A model generated the notes under the pieces. That model did no database searches and was not told the origin of the DNA. It was given only the letters and a program-made list of their open reading frames with translations. A program made the position numbers and the translations under genes. Shown one piece after another: positions 25,267-33,443 of a stretch of DNA of 64,000 bases. Numbering within the stretch: position 1 is the first letter of the stretch; every line of letters starts with the position of its first letter. Source of the DNA: QALR01 sp045124015 (GTDB taxonomy: Bacteria > Bacillota > Clostridia > Oscillospirales > CAG-272); assembly GCA_045124015.1 (NCBI GenBank), contig JBGVLA010000192.1, positions 1 through 64,000 of the forward strand. Direction: 5' to 3'.

Positions 25267-25354
25267 TGAAAAGAAGAGCAAGCGGGCTTCGGAAATATCC
25301 GCGCCATGCGCGATATTTATAAAAATTTTATATCATCAAAAGGAGGCTTTTTCT

Positions 25355-26128
25355 ATGAAAAAAGTTCTTACCCTATGCCTTGCGGCGATCCTGCTCGCAA
25401 GCGTCTTTTCGCTTACTGTGCTTGCACGCGATGAGGAGATACCGCACGCTTACGTTACCATCGTCGATGAAAACGGCGAGATCGTAGTTGCGATGCGAGA
25501 GGTACCCTGCGCGGGTAACAACGTTACCATTGACGACGTACTCAAAAAGGCGCACGACGAGTATTATGATGGCGGCTCTGCGGCAGGCTATGCTTCTGCA
25601 GAATCGACATACGGTCTTTCTCTCATGAAGCTTTGGGGAAACGAAAGCGGTAGTTATGGCTATTATGTCAATAACGCTTCCCCTATGAGCCTTGCCGACG
25701 AGGTAAAGCCGGGCGACCATATCTATGCGTTCGTCTATACCGATACCGTAGCATGGACGGATACCTATTGCTTCTTTAGCGAAACCCGCATGAGCGCGGA
25801 AAAGGGCGATATCGCAACGCTCACACTTTACATGATGGGCTTTGACGAAAACTGGAACCCCATAACGCTTCCCGTTGCGGACGCGGCCATCACCATTGAC
25901 GGCGAAAAGACCGACCTTGTAACCGACGAAAACGGTCAAGTCGCCATCACCTATGACAAGGCAGGCGAGCTTGTTATCAGCGCGACACATGATGAACTAA
26001 ACCTCACACCGCCTGTTCTCGTTGCAAACGTTGAGGGCGGCGTAAGTGTGATATTTATCGTGTTCATTGTAGCAGTGATTGCCGTACTTGCCGTCGCGGT
26101 TGTCTTTGTTTTGAAGAAGAAACGCTGA
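25355..26128 (+). CDS. Exported, membrane-anchored DUF4430 protein (candidate cobalamin-binding, copy 1)
   Basis: 257 residues. Signal peptide 1-24 with a probable cut after VLA. A DUF4430-like domain follows (about 30-140), with KLWGNESGSYGYYVNN at its core; DUF4430 is structurally related to the beta domain of animal cobalamin carriers. Residues about 150-215 look like an Ig/carboxypeptidase-regulatory-type beta-sandwich (PVADAAITIDGEKTDLVTDENG). A C-terminal helix (231-252) with KKKR tail anchors it to the membrane outside face. AAAGGAGG sets the start. First gene behind the cobalamin riboswitch. Cobalamin binding is inference from fold and control. Paralogue of the next gene. Confidence 0.8.
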   Translation: MKKVLTLCLAAILLASVFSLTVLARDEEIPHAYVTIVDENGEIVVAMREVPCAGNNVTIDDVLKKAHDEYYDGGSAAGYASAESTYGLSLMKLWGNESGSYGYYVNNASPMSLADEVKPGDHIYAFVYTDTVAWTDTYCFFSETRMSAEKGDIATLTLYMMGFDENWNPITLPVADAAITIDGEKTDLVTDENGQVAITYDKAGELVISATHDELNLTPPVLVANVEGGVSVIFIVFIVAVIAVLAVAVVFVLKKKR

Positions 26129-26173
26129 CAGATTTTGATTACAGGGGTGATTGGGAATCACCACTACTACCTT

Positions 26174-26298
26174 TTTCAACTAAAACTTAAAAAAAGATAC
26201 CCCAAGCCTCTCACGCTGGGAGAGGTGGCGCGCGAAGCGCGACGGAGAGGGCTTTTTCGCTATGCGTTTTTGCCCTCTCCGTCAGCTTTTAGTTGAAA
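26174..26298. repeat. Inverted-repeat-bounded intergenic element
   Basis: 12-bp perfect inverted ends TTTCAACTAAAA (26174-26185) and TTTTAGTTGAAA (26287-26298). Inside are CCTCTC/GGAGAGG, CGCG/CGCG and an 11-bp pair ACGGAGAGGGC (26242-26252) with GCCCTCTCCGT (26272-26282). It sits between the two DUF4430 paralogues and looks like an inserted, gene-less palindromic unit. Confidence 0.65.
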
Positions 26299-26336
26299 CA
26301 AAGTACTACAAAAATAATAAAAAGGATTTTGATGAT

Positions 26337-27143
26337 ATGAAAAAAATACTTTCTTTTCTTTTATTGACCCTTATGACCGTGATGCTTTTCTCCGCAAGCG
26401 TGCTTGCAGACGAAGAAAAGCTCGAAATGGACGTTTACGTTACGATCTCCGATGAAAACGGCAAGATCGTCCTTGCCAAAGAACCCGTTCACGTAACCGA
26501 TGCCGACGGCGATGGCGTTTTGACCGTACACGATGCCTTGTATATGGCACACGAAGCCTATTGCAAGGACGGTTATGCGACCGATGATCCTTACGGCGAT
26601 CTCATGATCACCAAACTTTGGGGCGTAGAAAACGGTGCATATGGCTGCTTCAATAATGGCGGTAAGGTCTGGCGTCTGACCGAATATTTGGCGGACGACG
26701 ATCATATCCAAGCCTTTATCTATACCGACCCCGAGCATATGACCGATATGTTCAGCTACTTCAGCAAGGAGGATCTGACCTTTGCGGATGGCAAAGAAAC
26801 GCTGACACTGTACGCATATGTCATCACAGAGGACAATAACCTCCTTTCCAAGCCCGTACAAGGTGCTGTCATCACCGTAAACGGTGAAAAAACGGGCATC
26901 AAGACCGACAAAGAGGGCAAATTCACGATTTCCGCCGACGACCTTGCTTGGGGCGAGAAAAACGTCATTTCCGCATATTCCGCAAAGCAGAATATCGTCC
27001 CGCCGATCATTTCTCTTGGTACCGCGACCATTGCCCTTAAAAAGCCTGCCCCGAGCTCGATGCTGATCCTCGTCATCGTCGTTTTGATCTTGGCGGTGGG
27101 CGTATTTGCCGTTCGTCTGTTTTGGAAGAAATCTCGCAAATGA
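26337..27143 (+). CDS. Exported, membrane-anchored DUF4430 protein (candidate cobalamin-binding, copy 2)
   Basis: 268 residues with the same plan as the preceding gene. Signal peptide 1-24 (cut after VLA), DUF4430-like domain about 30-145 with KLWGVENGAYGCFNNGG, beta-sandwich about 155-235 (VQGAVITVNGEKTGIKTDKEG), and a C-terminal helix (242-262) with basic tail. The pair clearly arose by duplication, yet the two differ in the presumed ligand-facing loop (YGYYVNNA versus YGCFNNGG). AAAAGG lies before the ATG. The stop overlaps the next start (ATGA), so the toroid protein is translationally coupled. Role as surface cobalamin binder is inferred. Confidence 0.8.
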   Translation: MKKILSFLLLTLMTVMLFSASVLADEEKLEMDVYVTISDENGKIVLAKEPVHVTDADGDGVLTVHDALYMAHEAYCKDGYATDDPYGDLMITKLWGVENGAYGCFNNGGKVWRLTEYLADDDHIQAFIYTDPEHMTDMFSYFSKEDLTFADGKETLTLYAYVITEDNNLLSKPVQGAVITVNGEKTGIKTDKEGKFTISADDLAWGEKNVISAYSAKQNIVPPIISLGTATIALKKPAPSSMLILVIVVLILAVGVFAVRLFWKKSRK

Positions 27144-28681
27144 AAAAACAAAATTGGATACGATTTTTAAGCGTACTTCTCGCGGTTTTTCTGCTCGGGA
27201 GTGCGCTTCCCGTTTGCGCCGCGAGCGTATCCGCCGATGATATCGCAAACGATATTTTGAATCTTGAAATGCAAAAGGCAGGCGTCTCCGATGCACAAGA
27301 ATGGGTGAATGCTCTCGCCAAAACCGTGGGAGACGGCAGAGAATGGTTCGTTTTTGCGCTTGCCGCCACAGGGGAAACACTGGATTTTTCCGCATATGCC
27401 GAAGCACTTCACACATATCTTGCCCAAAAGAACGTAACAAACGCCGTTACCCGTCAAAAGTATGCAATGGTCTTGCTTGCGTGCGGATACACCTCTGATT
27501 TCGTGGAGCAAACGCGAAACGATTCTCTCGGCAAGTTGGGACTGATGAGCTATATTTTCGGGCTTCATTTAGCCAACAACGGACAAGTCCCCGACGGCGT
27601 ATCCGTCGATGAGATCTTGGATTCTCTGCTTTCGCTTCGCCGCGCAGACGGCGGCTTTTCCGTAACGGGAACGACGTCTGCCGTGGATGATACCGCGATG
27701 GTATTGCAAGCGATGGCACCCTATTACGGCATCCGTGAGGACGTAACGACAGCCATCGAGGAAGCGCTCACGCTTCTTTCCGAAAAGCAAACGGAAAACG
27801 GCGGTTTTCTGTCTTACGGCACAGAAAATCCCGAAAGCATCGCGCAGGTCATGATGGCGCTTTGTGCGCTTTCGATCGACCCTCTCACAGATGCACGTTT
27901 CATCAAAAACGAAAACACCATGATGGATGCGATGCTCCGCTTCCGCGTGGACGGCGGATTTTCCCACATCCTTGGGGAAAACGCCAACACAAACGCCACG
28001 ATGCAGGTCTTTTTCGCCATGAAAACGCTGAAAAAGGGTGCCTCTCCCTATCTTCTTCCGACGAACGAGTCGTTGACATACCTTGAAGCCGCGCCGAGCG
28101 CAGAAACACCCGACACGCCCGTTTCCTATAAGCTCCCCGTGATTCTCGGCATTTTGGCGGCGGCACTGATCGCTTGTATCGTGCTTTTGCTCCTCAAAAA
28201 GAAAAACGTCAAAAGCTTCCTTGCGGTCGGCGTGATCGCGGTTTTGGCAGTTCTTCTCGTGCTACTTACAAATTTCCAAAGTGCAGATGCGTATTATGGG
28301 GATACCGAAACGAAGCAGAACGTCATCGGCGAGGTTATGCTTTCGATTCGTTGTGATGTACTTGTCGGCATGACCGATTCCGAGTACGTTCCGAAGGATG
28401 GCGTGATTTTGGAAACGATGACCCTTGAGATCGAAAAGGGTGATACCGTTTACAATATCTTGACGGAAGCCACACGAAAAAATCGCATCCATATGGAAAC
28501 GAGCGGAACGGGAGAGCTTGCGTATATCGAAGGGATCGCGTATCTATATGAACTGCAATTCGGAGATCTTTCCGGTTGGGTGTATTCCGTGAATGGAGAA
28601 TCTGCTTCCGTAGGCTGCGGAAGCTATGAGCTTTCCGATGGAGATGAGATCCTTTGGGAATACACGCTGGAGCTTCGCTGA
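27140..28681 (+). CDS. Transcobalamin/intrinsic-factor-like exported protein (alpha/alpha-toroid + membrane hairpin + DUF4430)
   Basis: 513 residues. Signal peptide 1-28. Residues about 33-305 form a prenyltransferase/cyclase-like alpha-toroid with regularly spaced turns ADGGF (169-173), ENGGF (219-223) and VDGGF (270-274). Two membrane helices (332-352 and 360-378) joined by KKKNVKS form a hairpin, placing both flanking domains outside. A C-terminal DUF4430 domain (about 395-513) ends with SGWVYSVNGESASVG-CGSYELSDGDE. Animal intrinsic factor and transcobalamin hold cobalamin between exactly such an alpha6/alpha6 barrel and DUF4430-like domain. Under riboswitch control and upstream of an ECF transporter, a cobalamin-capture role is a strong inference. 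Confidence 0.82.
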   Translation: MKKQNWIRFLSVLLAVFLLGSALPVCAASVSADDIANDILNLEMQKAGVSDAQEWVNALAKTVGDGREWFVFALAATGETLDFSAYAEALHTYLAQKNVTNAVTRQKYAMVLLACGYTSDFVEQTRNDSLGKLGLMSYIFGLHLANNGQVPDGVSVDEILDSLLSLRRADGGFSVTGTTSAVDDTAMVLQAMAPYYGIREDVTTAIEEALTLLSEKQTENGGFLSYGTENPESIAQVMMALCALSIDPLTDARFIKNENTMMDAMLRFRVDGGFSHILGENANTNATMQVFFAMKTLKKGASPYLLPTNESLTYLEAAPSAETPDTPVSYKLPVILGILAAALIACIVLLLLKKKNVKSFLAVGVIAVLAVLLVLLTNFQSADAYYGDTETKQNVIGEVMLSIRCDVLVGMTDSEYVPKDGVILETMTLEIEKGDTVYNILTEATRKNRIHMETSGTGELAYIEGIAYLYELQFGDLSGWVYSVNGESASVGCGSYELSDGDEILWEYTLELR

Positions 28682-28751
28682 TATCATCCAACTTTTTTCC
28701 TTTGAAAGATATTGCACTATACATATTGAAAACGAAAATCCCTTATCGGGT

Positions 28752-28807
28752 CAAGGGACTTGTCCCTTGCGATTCTTTTGGTTCTTTTCTGTTCGAACAG
28801 AAAAGAA
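28752..28807. repeat. Two adjacent perfect palindromes inside the cobalamin operon
   Basis: CAAGGGAC-TT-GTCCCTTG (28752-28769) and a 26-bp palindrome starting TTCTTTTCTG (28782-28807) lie in the 146-nt gap between the toroid gene and ecfT. They could act as a partial terminator or an RNA-stability element that sets transporter level relative to binding proteins. Related palindromes occur near 212 and 20728. Confidence 0.6.
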
Positions 28808-28827
28808 TCAAGAAAGGAGAACGCCAT

Positions 28828-29706
28828 ATGAAATCCATAGAAAATCATAATCCCATCCTTACCTTTTCGTATATTCTCGCCGTAACGCTCCCTGCCATGT
28901 TCAGCATGAATCCCGTCATGCTGATGCTGTCGCTTGCAGGTGCGCTTGCGCTTTTCTTCGTGAAAAACGGCATCAAAAATGCGCGTTCTCATCTGCTTTT
29001 TTTCGCACTTTTTCTGGTCATTGCCTTTGCAAACCCACTCTTTCAGCATAACGGCGTAACGGTACTTTTCGTGCTGAACGGCAACCCTATCACATGGGAA
29101 GCGATTTTTTACGGCATCATGGCAGGACTTATGACCGTTTCCGTTTTGTATTGGTTTCGCTTGCTTTCACAGATGATGACGAGCGATAAATATCTCTATA
29201 TCTTCGGCAGATTTTCTGCCAAGCTTGCCCTGCTGCTTTCGATGGCGCTTCGCTACGTCCCCCTTTTCGGCAAGCGCATGAAAGCGATCCGCATGAGCCA
29301 AAAAGCCATCGGTCTTTATCGGGACGGCACGCTTATCGATAAGATTCGCGGCGAAGTCCGTATATTTTCCATCATGGTAACGTGGGCGCTGGAAAACGGT
29401 ATCCATACCGCCGACAGCATGGAAGCGCGAGGTTACGGCATCGGCAAGCGTACAAGCTTTGCCATCTTCCGTTTTCATCTTTCGGATGGTATCCTGCTTT
29501 CGATGATACTTATGCTTCTCGGCATGACGCTTGCAGGGCTTGCGACGGGCGCGGTGGATTTTGTATTTTATCCTGCCATCATCCCGCATGAAGCTTCGGT
29601 TTTCGCCGTTGTGATCTATACGGCGTATGGCATATTGGCATTACTGCCTACGATTTTAGAAATGGAGGAACGCATCAAATGGCACTGCTTACGGTCAAAA
29701 ATTTGA
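28828..29706 (+). CDS. ecfT: ECF transporter transmembrane (T) subunit, CbiQ/EcfT family
   Basis: 292 residues with about six membrane helices and the EcfT coupling motif EARGYG (in ADSMEARGYGIGKRT, around residue 203), which contacts the ATPases. A second cytoplasmic helix segment (SMALRYVPLFGKRMKAIRMSQ) is also conserved. AAAGGAGA at 28812-28819 sets the ATG. The end overlaps the ATPase gene by 28 bp. The dedicated T subunit next to its own ATPase and S component makes this a group I ECF importer. Substrate is predicted to be cobalamin from the riboswitch. Confidence 0.92.
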   Translation: MKSIENHNPILTFSYILAVTLPAMFSMNPVMLMLSLAGALALFFVKNGIKNARSHLLFFALFLVIAFANPLFQHNGVTVLFVLNGNPITWEAIFYGIMAGLMTVSVLYWFRLLSQMMTSDKYLYIFGRFSAKLALLLSMALRYVPLFGKRMKAIRMSQKAIGLYRDGTLIDKIRGEVRIFSIMVTWALENGIHTADSMEARGYGIGKRTSFAIFRFHLSDGILLSMILMLLGMTLAGLATGAVDFVFYPAIIPHEASVFAVVIYTAYGILALLPTILEMEERIKWHCLRSKI

Positions 29707-31307
29707 GCTTTACCTATGCCGCAGAGCATGAGAAAGCCCTGCATACGATCTCGTTTGACGTGGAAAACGGAGAATTTATCGTTCTTTGCGGTGCCACGGG
29801 AAGCGGAAAATCCACGCTTCTTCGCCTGCTCAAGCGTGAACTTGCCCCAATGGGCGAAAAAACGGGAGAGCTCTTCTTTGACGGCAAACCGCTTGACAGC
29901 CTTTCGGCAAAGGATTCGGCTTCTCTCATCGGTTACGTCATGCAGCAGCCCGAGGAACAGATCGCAACCGATAAGGTATGGCATGAGCTGGCGTTCGGGT
30001 TGGAAAATCAAAATCTGCCGCAGGGCGTGATTCGCCGCCGCGTCGCAGAAATGGCAAGCTATTTTGGAATTGAAGATTGGTTTCTTTCCGATGTTTCCGC
30101 TCTTTCGGGCGGACAAAAACAGCTTTTGAATCTCGCATCCGTCATGGTCATGCAACCGAAGCTGTTGCTTCTCGATGAACCGACCGCACAGCTCGACCCC
30201 ATCACAGCGTCGGATTTTATCGCAACGCTGAAAAAGCTCAACCGCGAGCTGGGACTTACGATCATCCTCATCGAGCATCGCCTGGAGGAGGTCGTCCCTC
30301 TCTGCGACCGCTTGATGGTGATGGAAAACGGCACACTTCTTGCGATGGATGCACCGAGAAAAGCCGTTGCCATGCTCAGAGAACACCCTGCGCTGTTGGA
30401 AGGGATGCCCGTCTCGGTACGTCTTTTTCATGCACTCGGAGGCGAGGGGGATGTTCCTCTGGATATCCGTGAAGGACGTTCTTTTGTTGAGAAACACTAC
30501 AAAAACGAGATTCGTGCGCTCCCCGAAAAGGACTATGAACATTCCGAGAAAAAAGCACTCTCCTTCCGTCATGTTTATTTCCGTTACGAAAAAAACGGCG
30601 AGGATATTCTCACCGACCTCGATTTTGACGTATATGAAAACGAGATCTTCTGTATTTTGGGCGGTAACGGCTCGGGCAAAACGACGACGCTTTCTGCCGC
30701 CTCGGGGCTTTATACGCCATACAGCGGAGATATTCGTGTATTTGGCAAAAAGATCAAAGATTACAAAAACGGCACACTTTATAAGGAATGTCTTGCCCTG
30801 CTTCCGCAGGATGTGCAGACCGTCTTTCTGCGGAACACCGTCAAGGAAGAGCTGGACGATGCCAATGCGGATATTTCCGCACTTCCGTATGACCTTTCCC
30901 ATCTTTTGCATCGTCATCCGTATGACATAAGCGGCGGCGAACGCCAGCTTGTCGCACTTGCCAAGGTACTCGCAGGAAAGCCAAAGCTTCTTTTGCTCGA
31001 TGAACCGACGAAGGGGCTTGACGCATCCGCAAAAGCGCGTGTCATGGACATTCTGAAGGATCTGAAAGCCTCAGGCGTTACGATCGTTTCCGTAACGCAC
31101 GACGTAGAATTTGCCGCAAGCCTTGCGGACAGAACAGCGCTTTTCTTCCGTGGGAGCATCATTTGTGCGGAAACACCGAGACGATTTTTTGCCGAAAACA
31201 ATTTTTATACAACGGCGGCAAGCCGTATGACGCGCGGATATTATGAAGGCGCCGTCAAACAGGAGGACGTCCTCTTGCTTTGCCGACAGAATGGGAGCAA
31301 ACGATGA
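29679..31307 (+). CDS. ecfA: Fused double ATPase of ECF transporter (EcfA1-EcfA2)
   Basis: 542 residues containing two complete ABC ATPase domains in one chain. Domain 1 has Walker A GATGSGKST (38-46), signature LSGGQ and Walker B LLLLDEPTAQLD. Domain 2 has GGNGSGKTT (about 328-336), signature ISGGE and LLLLDEPTKGLD. Both sets look intact, so both sites may hydrolyse ATP. A linker of about 40 residues (near 245-290) joins them. Most ECF systems use two separate ATPase genes; fused forms occur in some Firmicutes. Overlaps ecfT by 28 bp and the S component by 4 bp (ATGA). Confidence 0.93.
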   Translation: MALLTVKNLSFTYAAEHEKALHTISFDVENGEFIVLCGATGSGKSTLLRLLKRELAPMGEKTGELFFDGKPLDSLSAKDSASLIGYVMQQPEEQIATDKVWHELAFGLENQNLPQGVIRRRVAEMASYFGIEDWFLSDVSALSGGQKQLLNLASVMVMQPKLLLLDEPTAQLDPITASDFIATLKKLNRELGLTIILIEHRLEEVVPLCDRLMVMENGTLLAMDAPRKAVAMLREHPALLEGMPVSVRLFHALGGEGDVPLDIREGRSFVEKHYKNEIRALPEKDYEHSEKKALSFRHVYFRYEKNGEDILTDLDFDVYENEIFCILGGNGSGKTTTLSAASGLYTPYSGDIRVFGKKIKDYKNGTLYKECLALLPQDVQTVFLRNTVKEELDDANADISALPYDLSHLLHRHPYDISGGERQLVALAKVLAGKPKLLLLDEPTKGLDASAKARVMDILKDLKASGVTIVSVTHDVEFAASLADRTALFFRGSIICAETPRRFFAENNFYTTAASRMTRGYYEGAVKQEDVLLLCRQNGSKR

Positions 31308-31990
31308 TCGTGATCAAAAATAAAACCGTTCGCACCGTTTTTCGCGTGCTGATCCCTGCCATTTTGATTCCGCTTTCGGTCGTACTTGGGATGTTCATCT
31401 TTGACGAAAAGGCACACGCTTTCGTTTCGGTGGCGGTAGCGATGCTTTCCGTCGTTTTGTTTCTTTGCGGATTCGACCGCAAAAAGACGGGAACAAGACG
31501 CCTCATCCTCATTTCCGTGATGATCGCACTTTCCGTCGTCGGCAGATTTTTCCCGCTGTTCAAGCCCGTAACGGCGTTTGCCGTGATTGCGGGAATGTAT
31601 TTCGGTGCGGAGGCAGGCTTTCTCACAGGCTCCTTTTCCGCCCTCATCTCGAATTTTTATTTTGGACAAGGCCCTTGGACGCCGTTTCAGATGTTCGCGT
31701 GGGGATTGCTTGGCTTTTTGGCAGGAGTCATGAACCAACCGCTGAAAAAAAGCCGTGTGATGCTCTATGCGTATGCGTTTTTCTCGGGTATTTTGTATTC
31801 GCTCGTCATGGATATTTGGACAGTACTTTGGGAGCTTGGCGGATTTTCCGCAGAAGTCTATCTTGCGAAGATGCTGACCGCACTTCCGCATACGCTTCTC
31901 TATGCAGTATCGAACGTGATATTTCTGCTTCTCTTTGCGAAGCCGTTTGGAGAAAAACTCGAGCGTGTGAAATTAAAATACGGGGTATAG
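31304..31990 (+). CDS. ECF transporter S component, predicted cobalamin-specific
   Basis: 228 residues. Two N-terminal helices (about 10-55) precede the six-helix S-component core, which carries the ISNFYFGQGPWTPFQMFAWG loop seen in one large group of ECF S proteins. It starts at ATG 31304, overlapping the ATPase stop (ATGA). Last gene of the riboswitch operon. Characterised cobalamin S components (CbrT, BtuM) exist, but I cannot align to them here. The cobalamin assignment rests on the riboswitch and on the cobalamin-carrier-like proteins upstream. The two extra N-terminal helices could touch those binding proteins. Confidence 0.82.
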   Translation: MIVIKNKTVRTVFRVLIPAILIPLSVVLGMFIFDEKAHAFVSVAVAMLSVVLFLCGFDRKKTGTRRLILISVMIALSVVGRFFPLFKPVTAFAVIAGMYFGAEAGFLTGSFSALISNFYFGQGPWTPFQMFAWGLLGFLAGVMNQPLKKSRVMLYAYAFFSGILYSLVMDIWTVLWELGGFSAEVYLAKMLTALPHTLLYAVSNVIFLLLFAKPFGEKLERVKLKYGV

Positions 31991-32012
31991 CACATTGTCC
32001 CATCGAAAAATA

Positions 32013-32187
32013 TACTTTTCCGCCGTTAGATCCGAGCGATAGATCGCTCGCCCTACGGGTTTCGACTACGCCATGCCGTCATCCTAAGCGAAGCACGAAG
32101 TCGAAATTTTGCGCAAGCAAAATCGCGCAGCGGAATCTCGGCATGGCTTCGCTCAAGATGACGGCGGAGGAGATTTTTGCGAAGTTT
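32013..32187 (+). repeat. Dispersed ~175-bp repeat, copy A
   Basis: Shares long stretches with 54849-55032, for example GATCCGAGCGATAAATCGCT-type, GCCCTACGGGTTTCGACT and CGAAATTTTGCGCAAGCAAA. Internal hairpins include GAGCGAT/ATCGCTC and ATTTTGC/GCAAAAT. The outer pair GTCATC-TAAGCGAAGC and GCTTCGCTCAAGATGAC can close a large stem. Confidence 0.8.
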
Positions 32188-32200
32188 TGAAAGGATTTTT

Positions 32201-32773
32201 ATGAAAAAATATTGGAATTTATTTTTTACGATGCTGAAGATCGGACTTTTCACCTTTGGTGGCGGCTATGCGATGATCGCGCTTTTGGAAAACGAGTTCG
32301 TCAGCCAAAAGAAATGGCTGGAAAAAGAAGAATTTCTCGATATGGTCGCCATTGCGGAATCCACGCCGGGTCCCATCGCCATCAATGCCGCGACCTACAT
32401 CGGCTATAAGACCGCAGGTGTCCTCGGCTCTCTCATGGCAACGCTCGGCGTTTGCATCCCGTCCTTCGTCATCATTTACATGATATCCCTCTTTTTTGAT
32501 GCGTTTTTATCGCTGACCTACGTGGCGTACGCCTTCAAGGGGATTCAAGTCTGTGTGATCTATCTCATCCTCTCCGCAGGCATTAAAATGCTGAAGGGAC
32601 TCGAAAAAAAGGCGTTCAATTTTGTGATCTTGGGTCTTGTCGTGAGCTGTATGATCTTGTTTTCCGTCTTCGCCGTTTCGTTTTCCACGATATTCTATAT
32701 CCTCATTTGCGGTGCGCTCGGCGTCTTTCTTTATCTGCTTCGCAAGCTTTGCGGTAAGGAGGAAACGAAATGA
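32201..32773 (+). CDS. Chromate transporter family protein, first half-size subunit
   Basis: 190 residues with the CHR-family N-terminal signature FTFGGGYAMIALLENEFV and the AIAESTPGPIAINAATYIGY block, then about five further helices. It represents one half of the long bidomain ChrA proteins; such short CHR proteins work as pairs with opposite membrane orientation. AAAGGA precedes the ATG. Its stop overlaps the next start (ATGA). Anion specificity (chromate, sulfate or other) cannot be inferred; gut anaerobes often carry this pair without chromate exposure. Confidence 0.9.
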   Translation: MKKYWNLFFTMLKIGLFTFGGGYAMIALLENEFVSQKKWLEKEEFLDMVAIAESTPGPIAINAATYIGYKTAGVLGSLMATLGVCIPSFVIIYMISLFFDAFLSLTYVAYAFKGIQVCVIYLILSAGIKMLKGLEKKAFNFVILGLVVSCMILFSVFAVSFSTIFYILICGALGVFLYLLRKLCGKEETK

Positions 32774-33342
32774 TCTATCTGAAATTATTTTTGACGTTTC
32801 TTGAGATCGGCGCGGTCTCCTTTGGCGGCGGCTATGGAATGATCTCTCTGATCCGCGAAAAGGTGTTGACAAACGGCTGGCTGACCGAGGAAGCACTCCT
32901 CAATATGATCGCGGTCTCCGAATCCACCCCCGGTCCCATCGCGGTCAATATGGCAACCTTTATCGGGTCTTCACAGGGCGGTATCTTAGGTTCGTTTTTA
33001 GCAACGCTCGGGGTCATTTTGCCGTCTTTTTTCATGATTTTGCTGATCTCGGCGCTCATTCGCAATTTCTTGAAATTCCGTGGTGTCAAGGCGTTCTTGG
33101 ATGGTGTCCGCCCCTGTATCGTAGGCCTCATTTTGGCAACGGGAATCACGATGCTCATGAGCAATCTCATCGGTTTTTCCAAGATCTCCGATACACCGAC
33201 GCCGGATCTTCGCGGACTTCTCATTTTTGCTCTTTTAACGGTCTTTGCGCTCGTTTGGAAGCACATCAAAAAGAATAAGCCCTCGCCGATCCTTCTCATT
33301 CTGTTATCCGCAGGACTCGGTATGCTCTTATACGCACTTTGA
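32770..33342 (+). CDS. Chromate transporter family protein, second half-size subunit
   Basis: 190 residues, homologous to the previous protein: FGGGYGMISLIREKV and AVSESTPGPIAVNMATFIGS are the paired signatures. Overlapping start (ATGA) implies coupled translation and 1:1 production, as expected for a heterodimeric short-chain CHR transporter. A central DTPTPDLRGL segment is a loop absent from the partner. A hairpin terminator follows. It lies between a dispersed repeat and asnS and is not obviously linked to the cobalamin operon upstream. Confidence 0.9.
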   Translation: MIYLKLFLTFLEIGAVSFGGGYGMISLIREKVLTNGWLTEEALLNMIAVSESTPGPIAVNMATFIGSSQGGILGSFLATLGVILPSFFMILLISALIRNFLKFRGVKAFLDGVRPCIVGLILATGITMLMSNLIGFSKISDTPTPDLRGLLIFALLTVFALVWKHIKKNKPSPILLILLSAGLGMLLYAL

Positions 33343-33360
33343 AAGAAAAATCCCTCAAGT

Positions 33361-33400
33361 CCTTCGCTCCCTTTCGATGGAGCGAAGGCTTTCCTTTTGC
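33361..33400 (+). terminator. Terminator of the chromate transporter pair
   Basis: 10-bp stem (33361-33370 with 33379-33388), 8-nt loop, then CTTTCCTTTTG. Confidence 0.75.
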
Positions 33401-33443
33401 CGAAAAAATCAAACCGAATCTCTTAAAAAGTCCTTCTTTCCTA

